In this document: positions 1 to 11,808 of the stretch, piece after piece
Layout: each line of letters opens with the position of its first letter
Position numbering within the stretch: position 1 is the first letter of the stretch
Assembly (NCBI GenBank): GCA_051294375.1
Contig: CM119268.1
Coordinates: 15,983,528-16,047,527 of the forward strand
Source: Paraspadella gotoi
Taxonomy: Eukaryota > Chaetognatha
Direction: 5' to 3'
DNA: 64,000 nt
Translations under genes and position numbers: made by a program
Notes under the pieces: model-generated
What the model was told of the DNA's origin: nothing
The model's database searches: none
Seen by the model: the letters and a program-made list of their open reading frames with translations, nothing else

Positions 1-406
1 ATTCTTTAATGTAGTTAGTTACATTGGAGAGAAGAAATAAAAACAAGTATTAAATGATTTGATGAGAACATTTATTATTGAGAGTAAAAACAAGAGTGAA
101 AATCATTTGAATCAATCAGTTAAAGAAACAATCAAAACAATAGGTTTTTAAAAAGGCGGGAAACCATCTGGTGACTGCTGACTGATTAATATGAAACAAA
201 AGGTTTCCATATCTGATTATTAACTCAGATGGCCGCATGTATTTAAAATGTTGCAAAGATTTAAAGATAACATTGATTTTTACTGGAGTTGGAACGATTA
301 TTTTGACTAATTTGTTTTCTTTGATTGTTTAGATTGCGTGATTTGCTAGAATGGTTTTTAGTTTGTTTTTTTTTAAATTTTATTAATTAATTCTGAATGG
401 TCATAC

Positions 407-3400
407 CGACGAAATCCTTTTGCGCATTCTTCACGTCGGCCATCGACTCGATCGACGCGCGGAAGTTGATTTTGAGTCCAACGACGGCGACGGAGAGAAC
501 CATGATCGCCAAGTCGAACCTGTGGAGCGTGACGAAGCAAACGATTTGTCCGGGGGCTTAATACAAACTAACGGTCCAATCGATGTACGAATGGAGGGAA
601 TTTACTCGAGTTCAATCAAAGACGGGAAAAGATTTTTTTCTCTTAACTTAAGGGGAGGATAATCAATTTTTGGGCCTATATTCATTAGTTAGAGCTAATT
701 TTCTACTTTCGAACGTCGAAAACCGCAGCCCTCTATCTGTTCTGAAACCGGAGATATAGAAGTTACCAATGAAATTTCTTTGAAAAATTCCTTGTCAAAT
801 GTAGTGACGGAGGACTTTCATTTTTTGGTTACAATATCCTCTAGGTCCCACCGCATCCCTTTTTTTAATATTCCTCCATCTTCATAGTAGTCAACCGTTA
901 AGATCCGAAGAAATTAGGAAACTTAAATGAATGAAATAATTTGTGGGCCTAAATACTTGCGATAGAGTTAGTCAAACAATTTCCACACGAAGTTGCACTT
1001 TCACGTCAAGTGTAAACGTCATTCAGACTCTAGATTTTTTTGGCCGGCCAAACGGGCGAAGTTGTGGCTTAATAATTAACTCGGTCTGGAGGTTAATTTA
1101 TTATTCGTGAAGAACTTAAAACATAGCGATGCATTTCGACTACGACGACAATAAATTTAAACGATAAGAAACGAAGAGAATCTTCGAAATTCCAAAGACG
1201 ATGTCATCTCGCGGATTCGTTAGACTTTTTTTTCGACGAAGAATGAACGACTCGTTCTTGTTGTCGCTTTCGTCGTGGTCGTTGTTTTCTTCGTCCGCAA
1301 TGTCGTCGTCGTCGTCATTTTCAAAATTTCCCGCTCAAATGGCGACGGGTATCCGTCACCGTCGGTCCCTCCATCACCTTTTCAACAGCAGCAGCCTCAA
1401 CAACAGGGTTGGGCGCGACGAAGAAACGATACGCGAACTTTTCGGCGTCACCGTCCAATTTCGTCACGCGGTCCACGTCTCCCCGTTTCCGGACGTCGTC
1501 ATTCCTGAGGTAAATTTTATTTTCGAGGAACGAGAGAGATCCGGATAGCGGTTCTCCACCCTCTCTCCACATCCACCACTCTCACCACTCACCCAACCCT
1601 TCACTTTACCCAGACGGACCTCTACTCTCACGTCTTCGCCTCCCTCGACTCTTCCGTCGACCGCACCTGCGTCGTCAACTACTCCACCGGCGTCCAATGG
1701 ACTCTCAAACAGATGCGCGAGAATTCGGCGCGGCTCGGATCGGCGCTGGTCAAACGCGGACTGGCCGCGGGCGACGTCGTCGCCATCTTTTCGCCGAATT
1801 CGATTGAATTCGTGGCGACGATGATGGCGACGGTTGGAGTGGGGGCGATACTCACGCCCGCCAACTACGCATCCAACGCGATGGAATTGCGTCGCCAGGT
1901 TAAACGTGGATCTCCTGATCTTTTGTCAAAATTTTCGAGTTTCGAGGGACAATCACCATCACAATCACAATCAAAGGGGGCTCGGTCCGGGCATGGCTTT
2001 TGTCGCTTTCGGTGTGCCCGTCTTGGCATGCCTTTTGTCGCTTTCGGTGTGCCCGTCTAGGGCATAACTTTCCCTTTATTTTGTTATGTTTGTGCGGCAT
2101 GTCTCTTGCTCGGGCATGCCTTTTTATGCTATAAAAACGATGTTTTATGAGAGAATAAATAATAAATATTCGACTCATTCGAGTTTGAAAAAGATTTTAA
2201 ATCTAATCGTTGTCCTTCTTCTCCACCAGTTGGAACTTTCCGCCGCCAAATTCTTGGTGACGACGGCCGACCTCCACCCGGTCGCCAACGAGGCCGTCGA
2301 CGCCCCGCCGGCCCTGACCCAGACGCGCCTCGTCGTCACGGAGCGGCGCGTCGACGGCGTGGATTTCTTCGACGACCTCCTCGACGACCCCGGCGACGCC
2401 TTCCCGTCGGCGGAGGAGAGGCGCGCCGCTTTCGATCCCTCCACGCATCCGGCGATGCTGCCCTTCTCTTCGGGAACGACGGCGTTGCCCAAGGGAGTCG
2501 AGCTGACGCATCGGAATCTCGTGGCAAATATTTGCCAAGGAATTTCCAGGCGCGGCTTTTGGGCGGAACGATGAATAAAAATAAATAAACATTCTATCAA
2601 TCAATCAAGCTATCAATGAATGTATCAATTAATCCAACAATGAACCCATCAATGAATCTATCAATCAAATTAATCAAATAAATCAATCAACTTAATCAAA
2701 TCAATGAAGCCCTTGATATTTCTTTACTCAGTCCCGAAATTTTCGCCCCGTCGACCGACTTTCCCCGCGAGCGCCCTCTTGCCGTTCTTCCCATGTGGCA
2801 CGTCTACCAATCCTTCTTAACCCTGCTCAATTTGAAAAATGAAAACATGTCCGTGATCCTGCCCAAGTTCGAGCCGGACGCCTTCCTCCGATCGATATCC
2901 GAGTACAAATTGGACTTTCTGCCCATCGCTCCTCCTCTCGTCATCTTTTTGAACAAACATCCGAAGGTCCTCGATTACGATTTGTCTTCCGTCAGGGACA
3001 TTATCTCCGGCGCCGCCCCCCTTTCGTGAGATTGGTGTAAAAAGTTTAAAGTTTAGGCGTGGATACGATTTTAATTTATTTGCATTGAAATATTTATTTC
3101 AGCAAAGAAGTTCAACTCGTTTCCTCCAAAAAATTTCCTCAAGCCGTCGTCCGGCAGGTTGCGAACAAAGACAAATTTTTAAGCGACTGAAGACAATTTT
3201 AAAAACCTAATGAAATCTCTATCTCACCCCGACATCGTTAATTACTTCCATGCATTTATTGACTAATCAGGCCTGGGGAATGAGCGAATTGTCCCCCATG
3301 GCCACGTGCGACTTGGCGAGCAATCCCAAGCCGGGGTCTTGCGGTGTCGTCGTCGCCAACACGCAAATCAAAATCTTGGATTTGGAAACTCAAAAGAACG

Positions 3401-5150
3401 AATTGAACGAGGGCGAAGTCGGAGAAATTATCATAAAAGGGCCGCAGGTAGTAGTGATCTTAGCATTTGAGTGATCTTGTCGGTCAACTAATACGTAAAT
3501 CCAAAGAACTTCGGAACTGGATCTAGTGTGCTCACTTGAGCTTGATTGAGCGGATTTCTTTCAATTAACGGTTCACACATGCCGACCGTTAAATGAAAAA
3601 ACAACTCACATTTAGTAATATACATTAACTAGAACTTAAATCACTACCCCTTGGATATGATTGATTTGACTGTTCCTTCCATCGGCGCCGTCATAGCTCA
3701 CTGGGCTAACGCTTCTTCAAGGAACTCAATAGTCCGGGGTTGTCGGAACAATCCTTGTAAAAAAGAGTGACGGGCCGGTTAATCAACGGTTAATCAACGG
3801 TTAATCAACGTTAATCAACAATTACCGCCGGATCCCAAGTTCCGGAAAGCAAAGCAACTGGCGGATAAAACTGCCAGACCCACTAACCCAAATATTGAGA
3901 ATGTTTTACCCATGTTTTGTATACTTTTAATGGAATAAATGAATTATGTTATATACTTTTTTTCCTAGATAGTACTATACGCTGGATCACTTCACTCATA
4001 TTAAATGGACTCGTCCCGACTTTTTCAGGTGATGAAGGGATATTGGAACAATCCCGAGGAAACGAAAGCCATTTTCAAAGGCGAGTGGATGCACACGGGC
4101 GACATCGGAAAAGTGGACGCCGACCAACGCGTCTGGATCGTGGACAGACTCAAAGAGCTCATCAAGTACAAGGGTCATCAAGTGGCGCCGGCAGATTTGG
4201 AAGGGGTGCTGCTGACTCACCCTTCAATCGCTGACGCAGGGGTGATCGGAGTACCGGACGAAATCGCGGGGGAGGTAGAAACTGAATAGTATCGATCAAT
4301 CGGTCAAAAAAAATCAATCAAATCAGTCAAACGATAAATCAATCGATAAATCGATCAATTAATCAAACCATCATTCGATCAATCAATCTTCGAAGATCCC
4401 CCGAGCGTTTGTCCAACTCAAACCGGACGCGAAAGAAACGCCCGAAGATATTCAACGCTTCGTGGATGAAAAAGTAAACCCTCACTCGAAACTGAGAGGA
4501 GGCGTCGTCATCGTCGACGTCATCCCTAAATCCTCATCGGGAAAAATCCTTCGTAAAGACTTGCGGGAGAAATGACGGGCTGTGTGACTCATCGGGTAGT
4601 CGTGTCGAAATCTTCATGGTTCTCAGAATTATACATTTGTGGACGAACATATAGAACACGCAACCTCGGTCAAACCACTTGACCTTAACAACCTGACCCC
4701 GCTCGGTTCCCCCAGTTTATATGTGGTCAATTCGTTGACCTTTGTAAATACCATTGTAATAGACTTAGCATTCTGAGCATTTTGACTGTTATTGTTTTTT
4801 TTGTTTTTTCGTTTTATTTTGTATTTTTTTCACCGGGCTCACCACGTATGGACGACACAAGTTTCAGATCAAGAATGATTTATTCTTCAACAAGGTTATA
4901 AACAATAACAGTCAAAATGCTCAGAATGCTAAGTCTATTACAATGGTATTTACAAAGGTCAACGAATTGACCACATATAAACTGGGGGAACCGAGCGGGG
5001 TCAGGTTGTTAAGGTCAAGTGGTTTGACCGAGGTTGCGTGTTCTATATGTTCGTCCACACATTTATATTTTAGATGTATCTTCATTTTTAAGTTTATGAC
5101 ATGTCATAGTAAAGAAGTGTTTTTCAAAAAGATTGTAAATTTTTTCCTTT

Positions 5151-5214
<64 letters not shown>

Positions 5215-5629
5215 AACTCACCAGTTAAAGAATATTTTAAAGTATTCCAGCTTAAACTTGAGCAACTTGCTCATCTCCTGCACGAAGGTGACGAAGGTGA
5301 AGACGAAGAAGATGAGATAGAAGATGAGAACGAAGACTTCGCCGGCCGAGTCGCCGGACGCCGGGAGCCTTTGCGGGCGGAAATGGAAGGGAGGACGAAG
5401 AATGACACAAATTGTCACGATAATACAATCAATAATTTAAATGGCTGAAATATATTTTCATCCGGTGACAGTAAACGAGATGTATCAAAAAAATACGGGT
5501 GGGTAAATCTTAACTTACTTGACAACGATGAGAGAATTTTCGGAGGTTATTCGTCCGGTGGGATGAAAGTCGACTTTGAGTTGAATCTAAGCAGAAAAAC
5601 TTTAAGTTTTAATGTACCCAGGTATAAGG

Positions 5630-5681
<52 letters not shown>

Positions 5682-5971
5682 GTTCAAATTCTTGTGACCC
5701 TTATTGAAGGTCAACCTTACCAATATAGAGCGTGAAACTTACAACATTGAAATACTTGAGATTCGGGTTGTAGACAGAGAAGTCAACGAAGAGATGTCGC
5801 GTCGCTCTGTCCATCCAGTTGTGTTGCTTCATTTCGGCCAAGATCTTCTCAGCCGCTTGAGCTGCGTCTTTACCCATTGGAGGTAGATCCTGGATGAACC
5901 CGCTTTCTGAAAAGAGATGCGTGGGATGTTCATTGTTCCGTCCCGGTCCCTGTACGAGTTCTCTCTCCCTT

Positions 5972-6027
<56 letters not shown>

Positions 6028-9000
6028 CCTCCATCTATCTCCGTATAGTTCCAGGCCGTGAGGTCTGTCTGCGGCGGCGGGTCGTTGGAGGGCTGTTGTC
6101 CGTCGAGCAACTTCTTAACCTTGAGCAGCCCGAACGGCTCGACGTCGGCGTTGGCGTCGAGATACTCGGGGAAGCACTCCTTGATCTCGGTCTGGAAGTC
6201 GACGGTGATGACGCAGCCAAAGTTTTCTTTGACGCGCTGTTGTCGGAGTCTGGGGGGGTTTAAGATGGGGTCAGGGGAAATGGAGAGGAGGAGGAGGAGA
6301 AAAGGTGGGGGGAAGGTGGAGATAAGTGGAAAGACAGGGGATATTTGATAATCAGTTAATACTAAACGAACGATATATAATTGTTTAATTTTTCAAACGT
6401 GCTTTGAAAGAGAGAAATAAATCAATAAAAACTAAAAAAACGTATGCATTTTTCCTGAACTTTCAATATCAATTTCATAGTTATATCTAAATGAAGATCA
6501 CTTCATAATTTCTACGTATATATAATCAACTTCCAAAATTTACCTCGGCCTCCCGACCAGATGACTTCTCTCTTTGATCTTATCCTCCTCCTCGTACAGT
6601 CCTTCGATCAACGGAAGCTCTAGAAATCCCCAGACGTCGCCGATCGTCGTCATCCCCGTAAAGTCGTAGAAAAGGTTGAAGTGGACGCCCGCTTGTTCCA
6701 CCTTTTCCTCCACGAATGTCCCGGAGAAGATCTGAGTTCGGGTCGGATGAAAAGCGGTGGAAATAGATAAAAAGCAAATAGCGATTTCGTCTCTCCGGAT
6801 GAAACATTACTGAGACGTGCTTTAGTGTATTTTTCTAATGTTATTATAATCACAATCTAGCAAAAAAAGCTGATTCCTTTGCCACGCCTCGGGCTCGGTG
6901 GCCTTATATATGCACTATCCAATCGTACGTCCCCTGTTAAGAGCCCTCAGATTGTTATAAATCCCATTCCCTCTATTCCACCACCACCCACCAAGTTGTA
7001 AGTAAATAGGTCGATAGCTTAAAATTTCTCCCCGCCTCGCTACCCAACCAGATCCAAGGATCCAACCTTCTTGTATTTGAGGGGAGTCTCCTCTTCCCTG
7101 TAGGCATAAGCGCAGACGGAGAGACAGATGATGAAGGCGACGTGGATGATGAACTCCCTGATGACGACCTTGACGAATCTTCTGTCGATTCTCTCTCGAT
7201 CCGCGGTCGTCGACTTCTGCTTCTGTTTCTCCACGAAGGTTTTGTAATCGAGGACTTCGCCAAACGTGAAGAATCTCACCGCCAGAAGGTAGAACTGTGA
7301 AGATTGAATAAGGGATTCACCGGGGGGAGCGTTAGGGCGGAGTGTGGTGTGAGCCTTCGAGGAATGTGAACCGAGGGACGATTTTTCAGTCCTATACGAG
7401 TGAATAGTGAAAGTGAGCTGGTGGTACATGTTGGTAAGGCCTTGTTTTAGCGGCCTAAACAACAACAACAACAACGACAACAATAACAATAACAACAACA
7501 ACAACAACAACTTTACAACACGATCACCAAACAACGACTTTACCGTTTTGTGGTCAGTTAAACCTGACCAGGTAACTAGTTAATTGTGGCGATATATTCA
7601 CACCGCCTCACCGCCAATTCCATTGGCTCAGAGAGGGAACACACCATCCCAGGCGTAGTGTTCCATCCACAGTCCTAACGACTTCCCTCTGCGTTGGCAA
7701 AGCGAGACCGTCCTAGGGTAACCGCGCCAGTGACTGGAGGCGTCACTGTGGGTCGGAAGTCCCCAAAGCTAACAGTGAGATGCCCCATGCCAACGCGGCT
7801 GTTGCCATATAATCCACATTGTGACAAAAACAGTTGTGAACTTGTGATAACAGGATAATAAGTGGATGTAACGAGGTGCACGAACGATGCAGTAGATCGT
7901 AAACGAAAATACGTTATACTGGCCTTTGACGACCGAAATTATTTGATTGAATTCAATTGTTTCGTTAAATGGCACAAGAAACAAATAGCGTTTACCGCCA
8001 AACCATCACATTTAAATGCAAGAGCTCTCAAAAATAAAACAGCGTACTCCTGTTTCATTGGCAAAGCTGATACGAAAAACGTCGAATAAAAAAGCAAAAA
8101 GGAGGCTGAAGTCATTCAAATGACAACCGAAGAGAATGTATCTTTTTTATTCTTTAATTTTCGGAAGCCCCTAACGCCAACAGGTTTGATGTTCCACCCA
8201 GCTTGGCGTCAGAGGCAACCCGGCTGTTGCTCTGATATCGCCTTTGTTTGTGTCAGTATTATTTTTAAATATTTTTTTCCTTTTAAATATGATAACTAAT
8301 TACTAAAATAAAGATACATTTTCAAGATCGTCATCAACGCCTCTTTACAAGCACAGGTTTTGTCCGATGGTTACCAAGCTTTAACTTGTAAGTGTCGTGA
8401 ATTTGTTCCTTCATAAAATCGGTTGTTTTTCGAATTCTTACAAACCTTGTAAAGACGGAGGACTAAAGGCGACTGAATAATCGAAATTATCGAAAAAAAT
8501 TAGGCATTACCAATCAAACGACAAAATATGCTTGGTAAGTGCTTGAAATAATAAACTCATAACGAAAGGAACACTGGCCTTAAAGCCGGAGTTATGTCTT
8601 CATTCGAAAAGTCAGAAAAGAAGGGAACAAATAAACAAATCTCGGAGTCAAGGCGGCGCTAAGCGAGTTCAAAAAAGTTAAAGGATAAATTCATTGTATT
8701 GTTTATTTTATCAAGTTAGGATAAATAAATAAAGCTAACTCCAACTTTGCGCACGATTAGCGCCGGTTTCCCCCCCCCCCGAAAAAAAAATGAAGAGAAG
8801 TTTTTGTCAGCGACAAATAGCGACCTCCCTGTTACAGGAAACTTTTTTAAAAGTAAATCCCTGAAAGGGAAAAAAATTATTGCTATCTGCAAATGAAAAA
8901 TAAGTTTATTTTTGAGTCTTGACAATTACTCACGATCGCAGTGAATACATACTTTTTTCTACGTCTGAAAACTGTTGCCAGTAAAAGAAATTACGTCTAA

Positions 9001-9081
9001 CTTGGATTCCTCACCTGTTTTCTTATTCTGGAAGGTAACTAGTTCGACAATTTAAAGATTAATAAGCTGAAAATATCATAT

Positions 9082-9130
<49 letters not shown>

Positions 9131-9242
9131 AAATATATCAGTTACAAAACAATAAGTAAAATGATCCAACCTTTTCAGCTTTAGATCTTTCCAGAACCTC
9201 CGAAGTGGAATCTGTCCCCGATGATTGAACGGTGTTCGGCAT
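407..9242 (-). CDS. PKD2: Polycystin-2-like (PKD2/TRPP) cation channel, partial, C-terminal part beyond left edge
   Basis: This is a six-transmembrane TRPP-type channel subunit, by family a calcium-permeable channel of cilia or ER. Exons in transcript order are 9171-9242 (ATG, weakest), 7067-7294, 6544-6731, 6026-6249, 5743-5906, 5519-5586, 5222-5368 and 407-519. Every junction keeps phase, giving about 401 residues. The order of parts fits PKD2: S1 ([14 protein letters not shown]), then the extracellular polycystin (TOP) domain with [16 protein letters not shown], a conserved Cys pair 12 residues apart ([14 protein letters not shown]), [16 protein letters not shown], and [21 protein letters not shown]2 ([15 protein letters not shown]) and S3 ([16 protein letters not shown]) follow. 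The pore and S4-S6 are missing and must lie left of base 407. The predicted cytosolic N-terminus is very short for the family, so an upstream exon may be missed. The 520-5221 intron hosts another gene on the opposite strand. Family assignment is firm; PKD2 versus PKD2L is not resolved. Confidence 0.88.
1201..4575 (+). CDS. 4-coumarate-CoA ligase/luciferase-like acyl-CoA synthetase, complete, eight exons
   Basis: This is an ANL-superfamily enzyme that activates a carboxylic acid to an acyl-adenylate and then to a CoA thioester; the substrate cannot be read from sequence. Exons are 1201-1509, 1614-1898, 2230-2549, 2732-3025, 3103-3157, 3271-3447, 4029-4274 and 4396-4575. All phases agree, giving 621 residues and a TGA stop. 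Motifs seen: [10 protein letters not shown] at the family N-terminus, phosphate-binding [43 protein letters not shown] (usual form Q-G-[YW]-G-[ML]-T-E), [33 protein letters not shown], and the C-terminal catalytic lysine motif [10 protein letters not shown]. There is no C-terminal SKL-type peroxisomal signal (ends KDLREK). About 80 Ser/Arg-rich residues precede the conserved core, so the true start may be one of the later ATGs in exon 1. Intron 3 begins with GC (CCAG|GCGCGG). The gene lies wholly inside a polycystin intron, antisense to it. Confidence 0.9.
1991..2060 (+). repeat. Short tandem duplication in intron 2 of the acyl-CoA synthetase gene
   Basis: Two near-identical copies of a unit of about 36 bp containing CTTTTGTCGCTTTCGGTGTG lie in tandem inside the second intron. 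Nothing else is recognised in this intron. Confidence 0.7.
2596..2710 (+). repeat. ATCA-rich degenerate simple repeat filling a GC-AG intron
   Basis: The intron between exons 3 and 4 of the acyl-CoA synthetase gene consists largely of degenerate ATCA/ATCAATCA runs. A similar ATCA/TCAA-rich run fills the last intron of the same gene (about 4283-4388). Confidence 0.75.
3448..4028 (+). other. Intron 6 of the acyl-CoA synthetase gene with tRNA-like and 11 bp tandem repeats
   Basis: The intron contains a weak tRNA-like stretch at about 3687-3775: box-A-like TAGCTCACTGG, and a GCCGTCA that can pair with TGACGG about 75 bases later. Tandem copies of GGTTAATCAAC follow at about 3778-3825. I do not call a functional tRNA because the D-arm does not pair and the B-box is poor. 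A tRNA-derived SINE remnant is possible. Confidence 0.35.
4639..5058. mobile_element. 420 bp foldback/MITE-like element with perfect 158 bp terminal inverted repeats
   Basis: Bases 4639-4796 and 4901-5058 are exact reverse complements, 158 of 158 by direct reading, separated by a 104 bp AT-rich spacer. The outer ends begin GTGGACGAAC. The hexamer ACATTT sits directly outside both ends (4633-4638 and 5059-5064), which reads as a 6 bp target-site duplication. The element has no coding capacity, so it would be non-autonomous. It lies 63 bp past the stop codon of the acyl-CoA synthetase gene and inside a polycystin intron, so read-through transcription from either strand would give a long perfect hairpin. 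The superfamily is not assigned. Confidence 0.85.
5157..5212. repeat. (CT)n microsatellite next to a splice donor
   Basis: About 56 bp of CT dinucleotides begins a few bases inside the polycystin intron whose donor is at 5221/5220 on the minus strand. On the transcript it is a GA tract just after the 5' splice site. Confidence 0.95.
5631..5680. repeat. (AAT)n microsatellite
   Basis: About 16 AAT units in the short polycystin intron between exons 5519-5586 and 5743-5906. Confidence 0.95.
5970..6023. repeat. (CT)n microsatellite abutting a polycystin donor site
   Basis: On the minus strand the donor reads GTGAGAGAGAGA, so the microsatellite merges with the 5' splice site of exon 6026-6249. 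Confidence 0.95.
7295..9170 (-). other. First polycystin intron; no gene seen
   Basis: This 1.9 kb stretch separates the tentative ATG exon (9171-9242) from the S1 exon. It contains an (AAC)n run at about 7458-7510 and a CT run at about 9082-9126. Two loosely similar GC-rich patches (about 7640-7810 and 8165-8245) share the words GCCAACGCGGCTGTTGCC and CAACCCGGCTGTTGCTCTG, which may be remnants of one interspersed repeat. No conserved coding sequence is recognised. Confidence 0.5.
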
Positions 9243-9400
9243 TGTTTGTATTAAGTGTTTTGTTTTTACTGTACTCTTACTGTTCTTTATTTGGCGACAA
9301 CACGTATTACGTCGAAACAATTCATAAAATTTGAAACTGAATCTGACTGGTTGTTTTTCAGGGCGGTGACTCGCCTTTTCTCCTTACCAAACCAGTTTTG

Positions 9401-9450
<50 letters not shown>

Positions 9451-10871
9451 AAAGATAATCTCCAACGGAGAGGTTCTTCGAAAATTTAATAATTCCTTAA
9501 TGTGTTTTTATAACTAGTTTTAAGTTTAGTTACTTAGTGACTTTCTAGCAGTCGAATAACAGGTATTCTAGGCAATTTGGACTCTGATAGTTTTTATTCT
9601 AGATTTTCCAAAAATTATTAAGAACTACTGTGCGCTGTGTGACAAAACCCGACTTTTCGATGGTGAAATTTTTATTTTCTTTTCTTTATTTTTGTCCCAA
9701 ATCTAGTTTCACCCGAGGAACGCTCTTCTGAATAAAATCAGAGCCTTTTAAACCCCTCACGTTGAATTTAATTTATTTTCTTCAAAAAATTAAGCTTCCA
9801 CAAGTCCGTATTTTACTATTATTAAATTATTGCTAAAACTTCTGTAGCTTTATTTTCTCGCATACGTTATTGTTTCATTTTGTTTTGTCTCATTTTACTA
9901 CCTGGAATTGTAGGTATTTGTTGTTTAGAATAAGGTAAGGCTGAATTGAGAGTTTAATGTCATTTAAATGACAAGAAAATAAAACTTTTTTACTGTATTT
10001 CGCTAAATGGTCAATATTAGTTTCTTTATTTGCAAGTGTAAGAAGTAAAAAAAATCATTTTTTCGTCTAAAATTGTATTTATACAATACAGAAACGAACA
10101 AAACCAAATGTTGAAGACAAGTTATTCCAGAAGTCACAATTTCCTAAACTCAAAGTGATTAACAGATCGACATGTTTCGATTGAGTTGTTACGTTCGTAT
10201 TCACAGGATACAAAAATCAGTGATTGAATGAAGTTAATGATAGCCAATACTATTTTTTTATTGTTCCGTATGTATTTCATTCAAATTGAATCTAACTCCG
10301 AGTAAGGTAAGCCGAGTTCAATCGCTTTTTTACGGAGAATCAGTGTCATTGACCCCCAAAGATCGAGGACTTTTTTCATTGGTGATTGCTGCGAGTTAAA
10401 TACCAACGCCGAATCGATAATTACCAATCCCGAAGTGAAAATGTTAGCCAATGAAAATGAAATATAGAAGTAACTGAATCATGCCTAGGATAATTAATTT
10501 CATTCACCGTAATAATACCAACTTTAAGCATTACGAATGTATGCAATATGCGAACAAGATGCGAATTAAAGTACGAACAAGATCGTTATGAGACTCAATC
10601 AGATACAACATAAAGTTTCCATAAAATCATAAAAATGAATTTTTTTTTCTTCGTACGAAAAGTTAAATATTCAAATCCTAACACAGTTATGAGTTACTGA
10701 AAAAAAATAAAGTAGGATACCCCAAAACGAGGCTTTTCTTTTGTGTAAACAACTAAACATACTGCATTGAATTTTAACGAGATTATTTTTTTGTCAATCG
10801 CCGATAGACTCCAGAACGAGTATTTTCGTTCGGTCATCGACTAATTCCAAAACGAGGCATTTTCTCCCAAT
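9243..10871. other. Intergenic AT-rich stretch between the polycystin start and the GPCR stop
   Basis: Both flanking genes are on the minus strand, so this holds the presumed polycystin promoter and the GPCR 3' UTR. A (GA)n run lies at about 9406-9446. The word CCAAAACGAGGC occurs at about 10722 and again at 10847. AATAAA on the minus strand (TTTATT near 10256) is a possible poly(A) signal. No gene is seen. Confidence 0.5.
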
Positions 10872-11771
10872 TTAAACGTCGACTGCGCATCTTTTCTCCG
10901 AATCATCGCTCGAGGTCGAAGTCTTGATCCGCATCACGCGCATGCCTACGATTTCTTCGTACCGACGAGGCTGTAGGAGCTGCAGCTGCTGCTGTTGCCG
11001 CTGATTTGAATTGAGTTTTTTCTGCGGCGTCCCGCGCTGCTGCGGCAGCTGCTGCAGATGGCACCCTCGTCTATCCTGGCCTCGCCCATCCGGCGACAGG
11101 GTCGGGCTGGAACCGGAAGGCGTACTTGGCGTCGGCGGTGGCGTAGGCGTGACCGCGTCGGCGGGCAGAGGCGGCGTGCTGGGCCGAGAGGGCATGCTGG
11201 GAGTGGGCGGAGTGGAAGGCGTGGAGGATGGGGTCGATGGAGTGCGCAGGGTGGTCGGAGTTGTAGGAGTGGTGGGATATGAGACTAATGGTGTGTCGTC
11301 GTCCGTCTCACGCGACGTGAAGACCCCGTCTGTTTCACTTCCGGTCATCAGTGGATGGCGTTCGACCGGGCGGCGTTGGCGGCGACGGGTTGGGGCGGAA
11401 GAAGGCGGTGGCGGATCAGATCCGGCGGCGAAACGGAGCGGGGATACGGGGGGAGCTGGGTGAACGGCGAAGGTGAGGGATTCGGCGGCGGAAGGTGACC
11501 GCCTTTATTAGAGGTTGGGAGGGGGCGGGGTAAAAGGTAGGGAGAGGAAATGCAATTTTCTATTCTCGCAATATATACGCATTTTTTTAAATTATATTGA
11601 GAAAACGGAATTATAAATTAAAAAAAAAAAACACCTTTTAAAGACTAGTTGTGAGAGAAAAAAAAAATTTTCATCAGGAATTGTGAAAGATTATTTTTAT
11701 CTCTAAAAGAAATGATGAGCCGATGTTGAACCAGATAAGGAATTGACTTTTCCCTCCCTTTCTCTCTCTCA

Positions 11772-11808
<37 letters not shown>

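Noticed and set aside
3687-3775. tRNA gene
   Set aside because: An acceptor-like stem and box-A-like sequence exist, but the D-arm and B-box do not fit. At most a tRNA-derived remnant.
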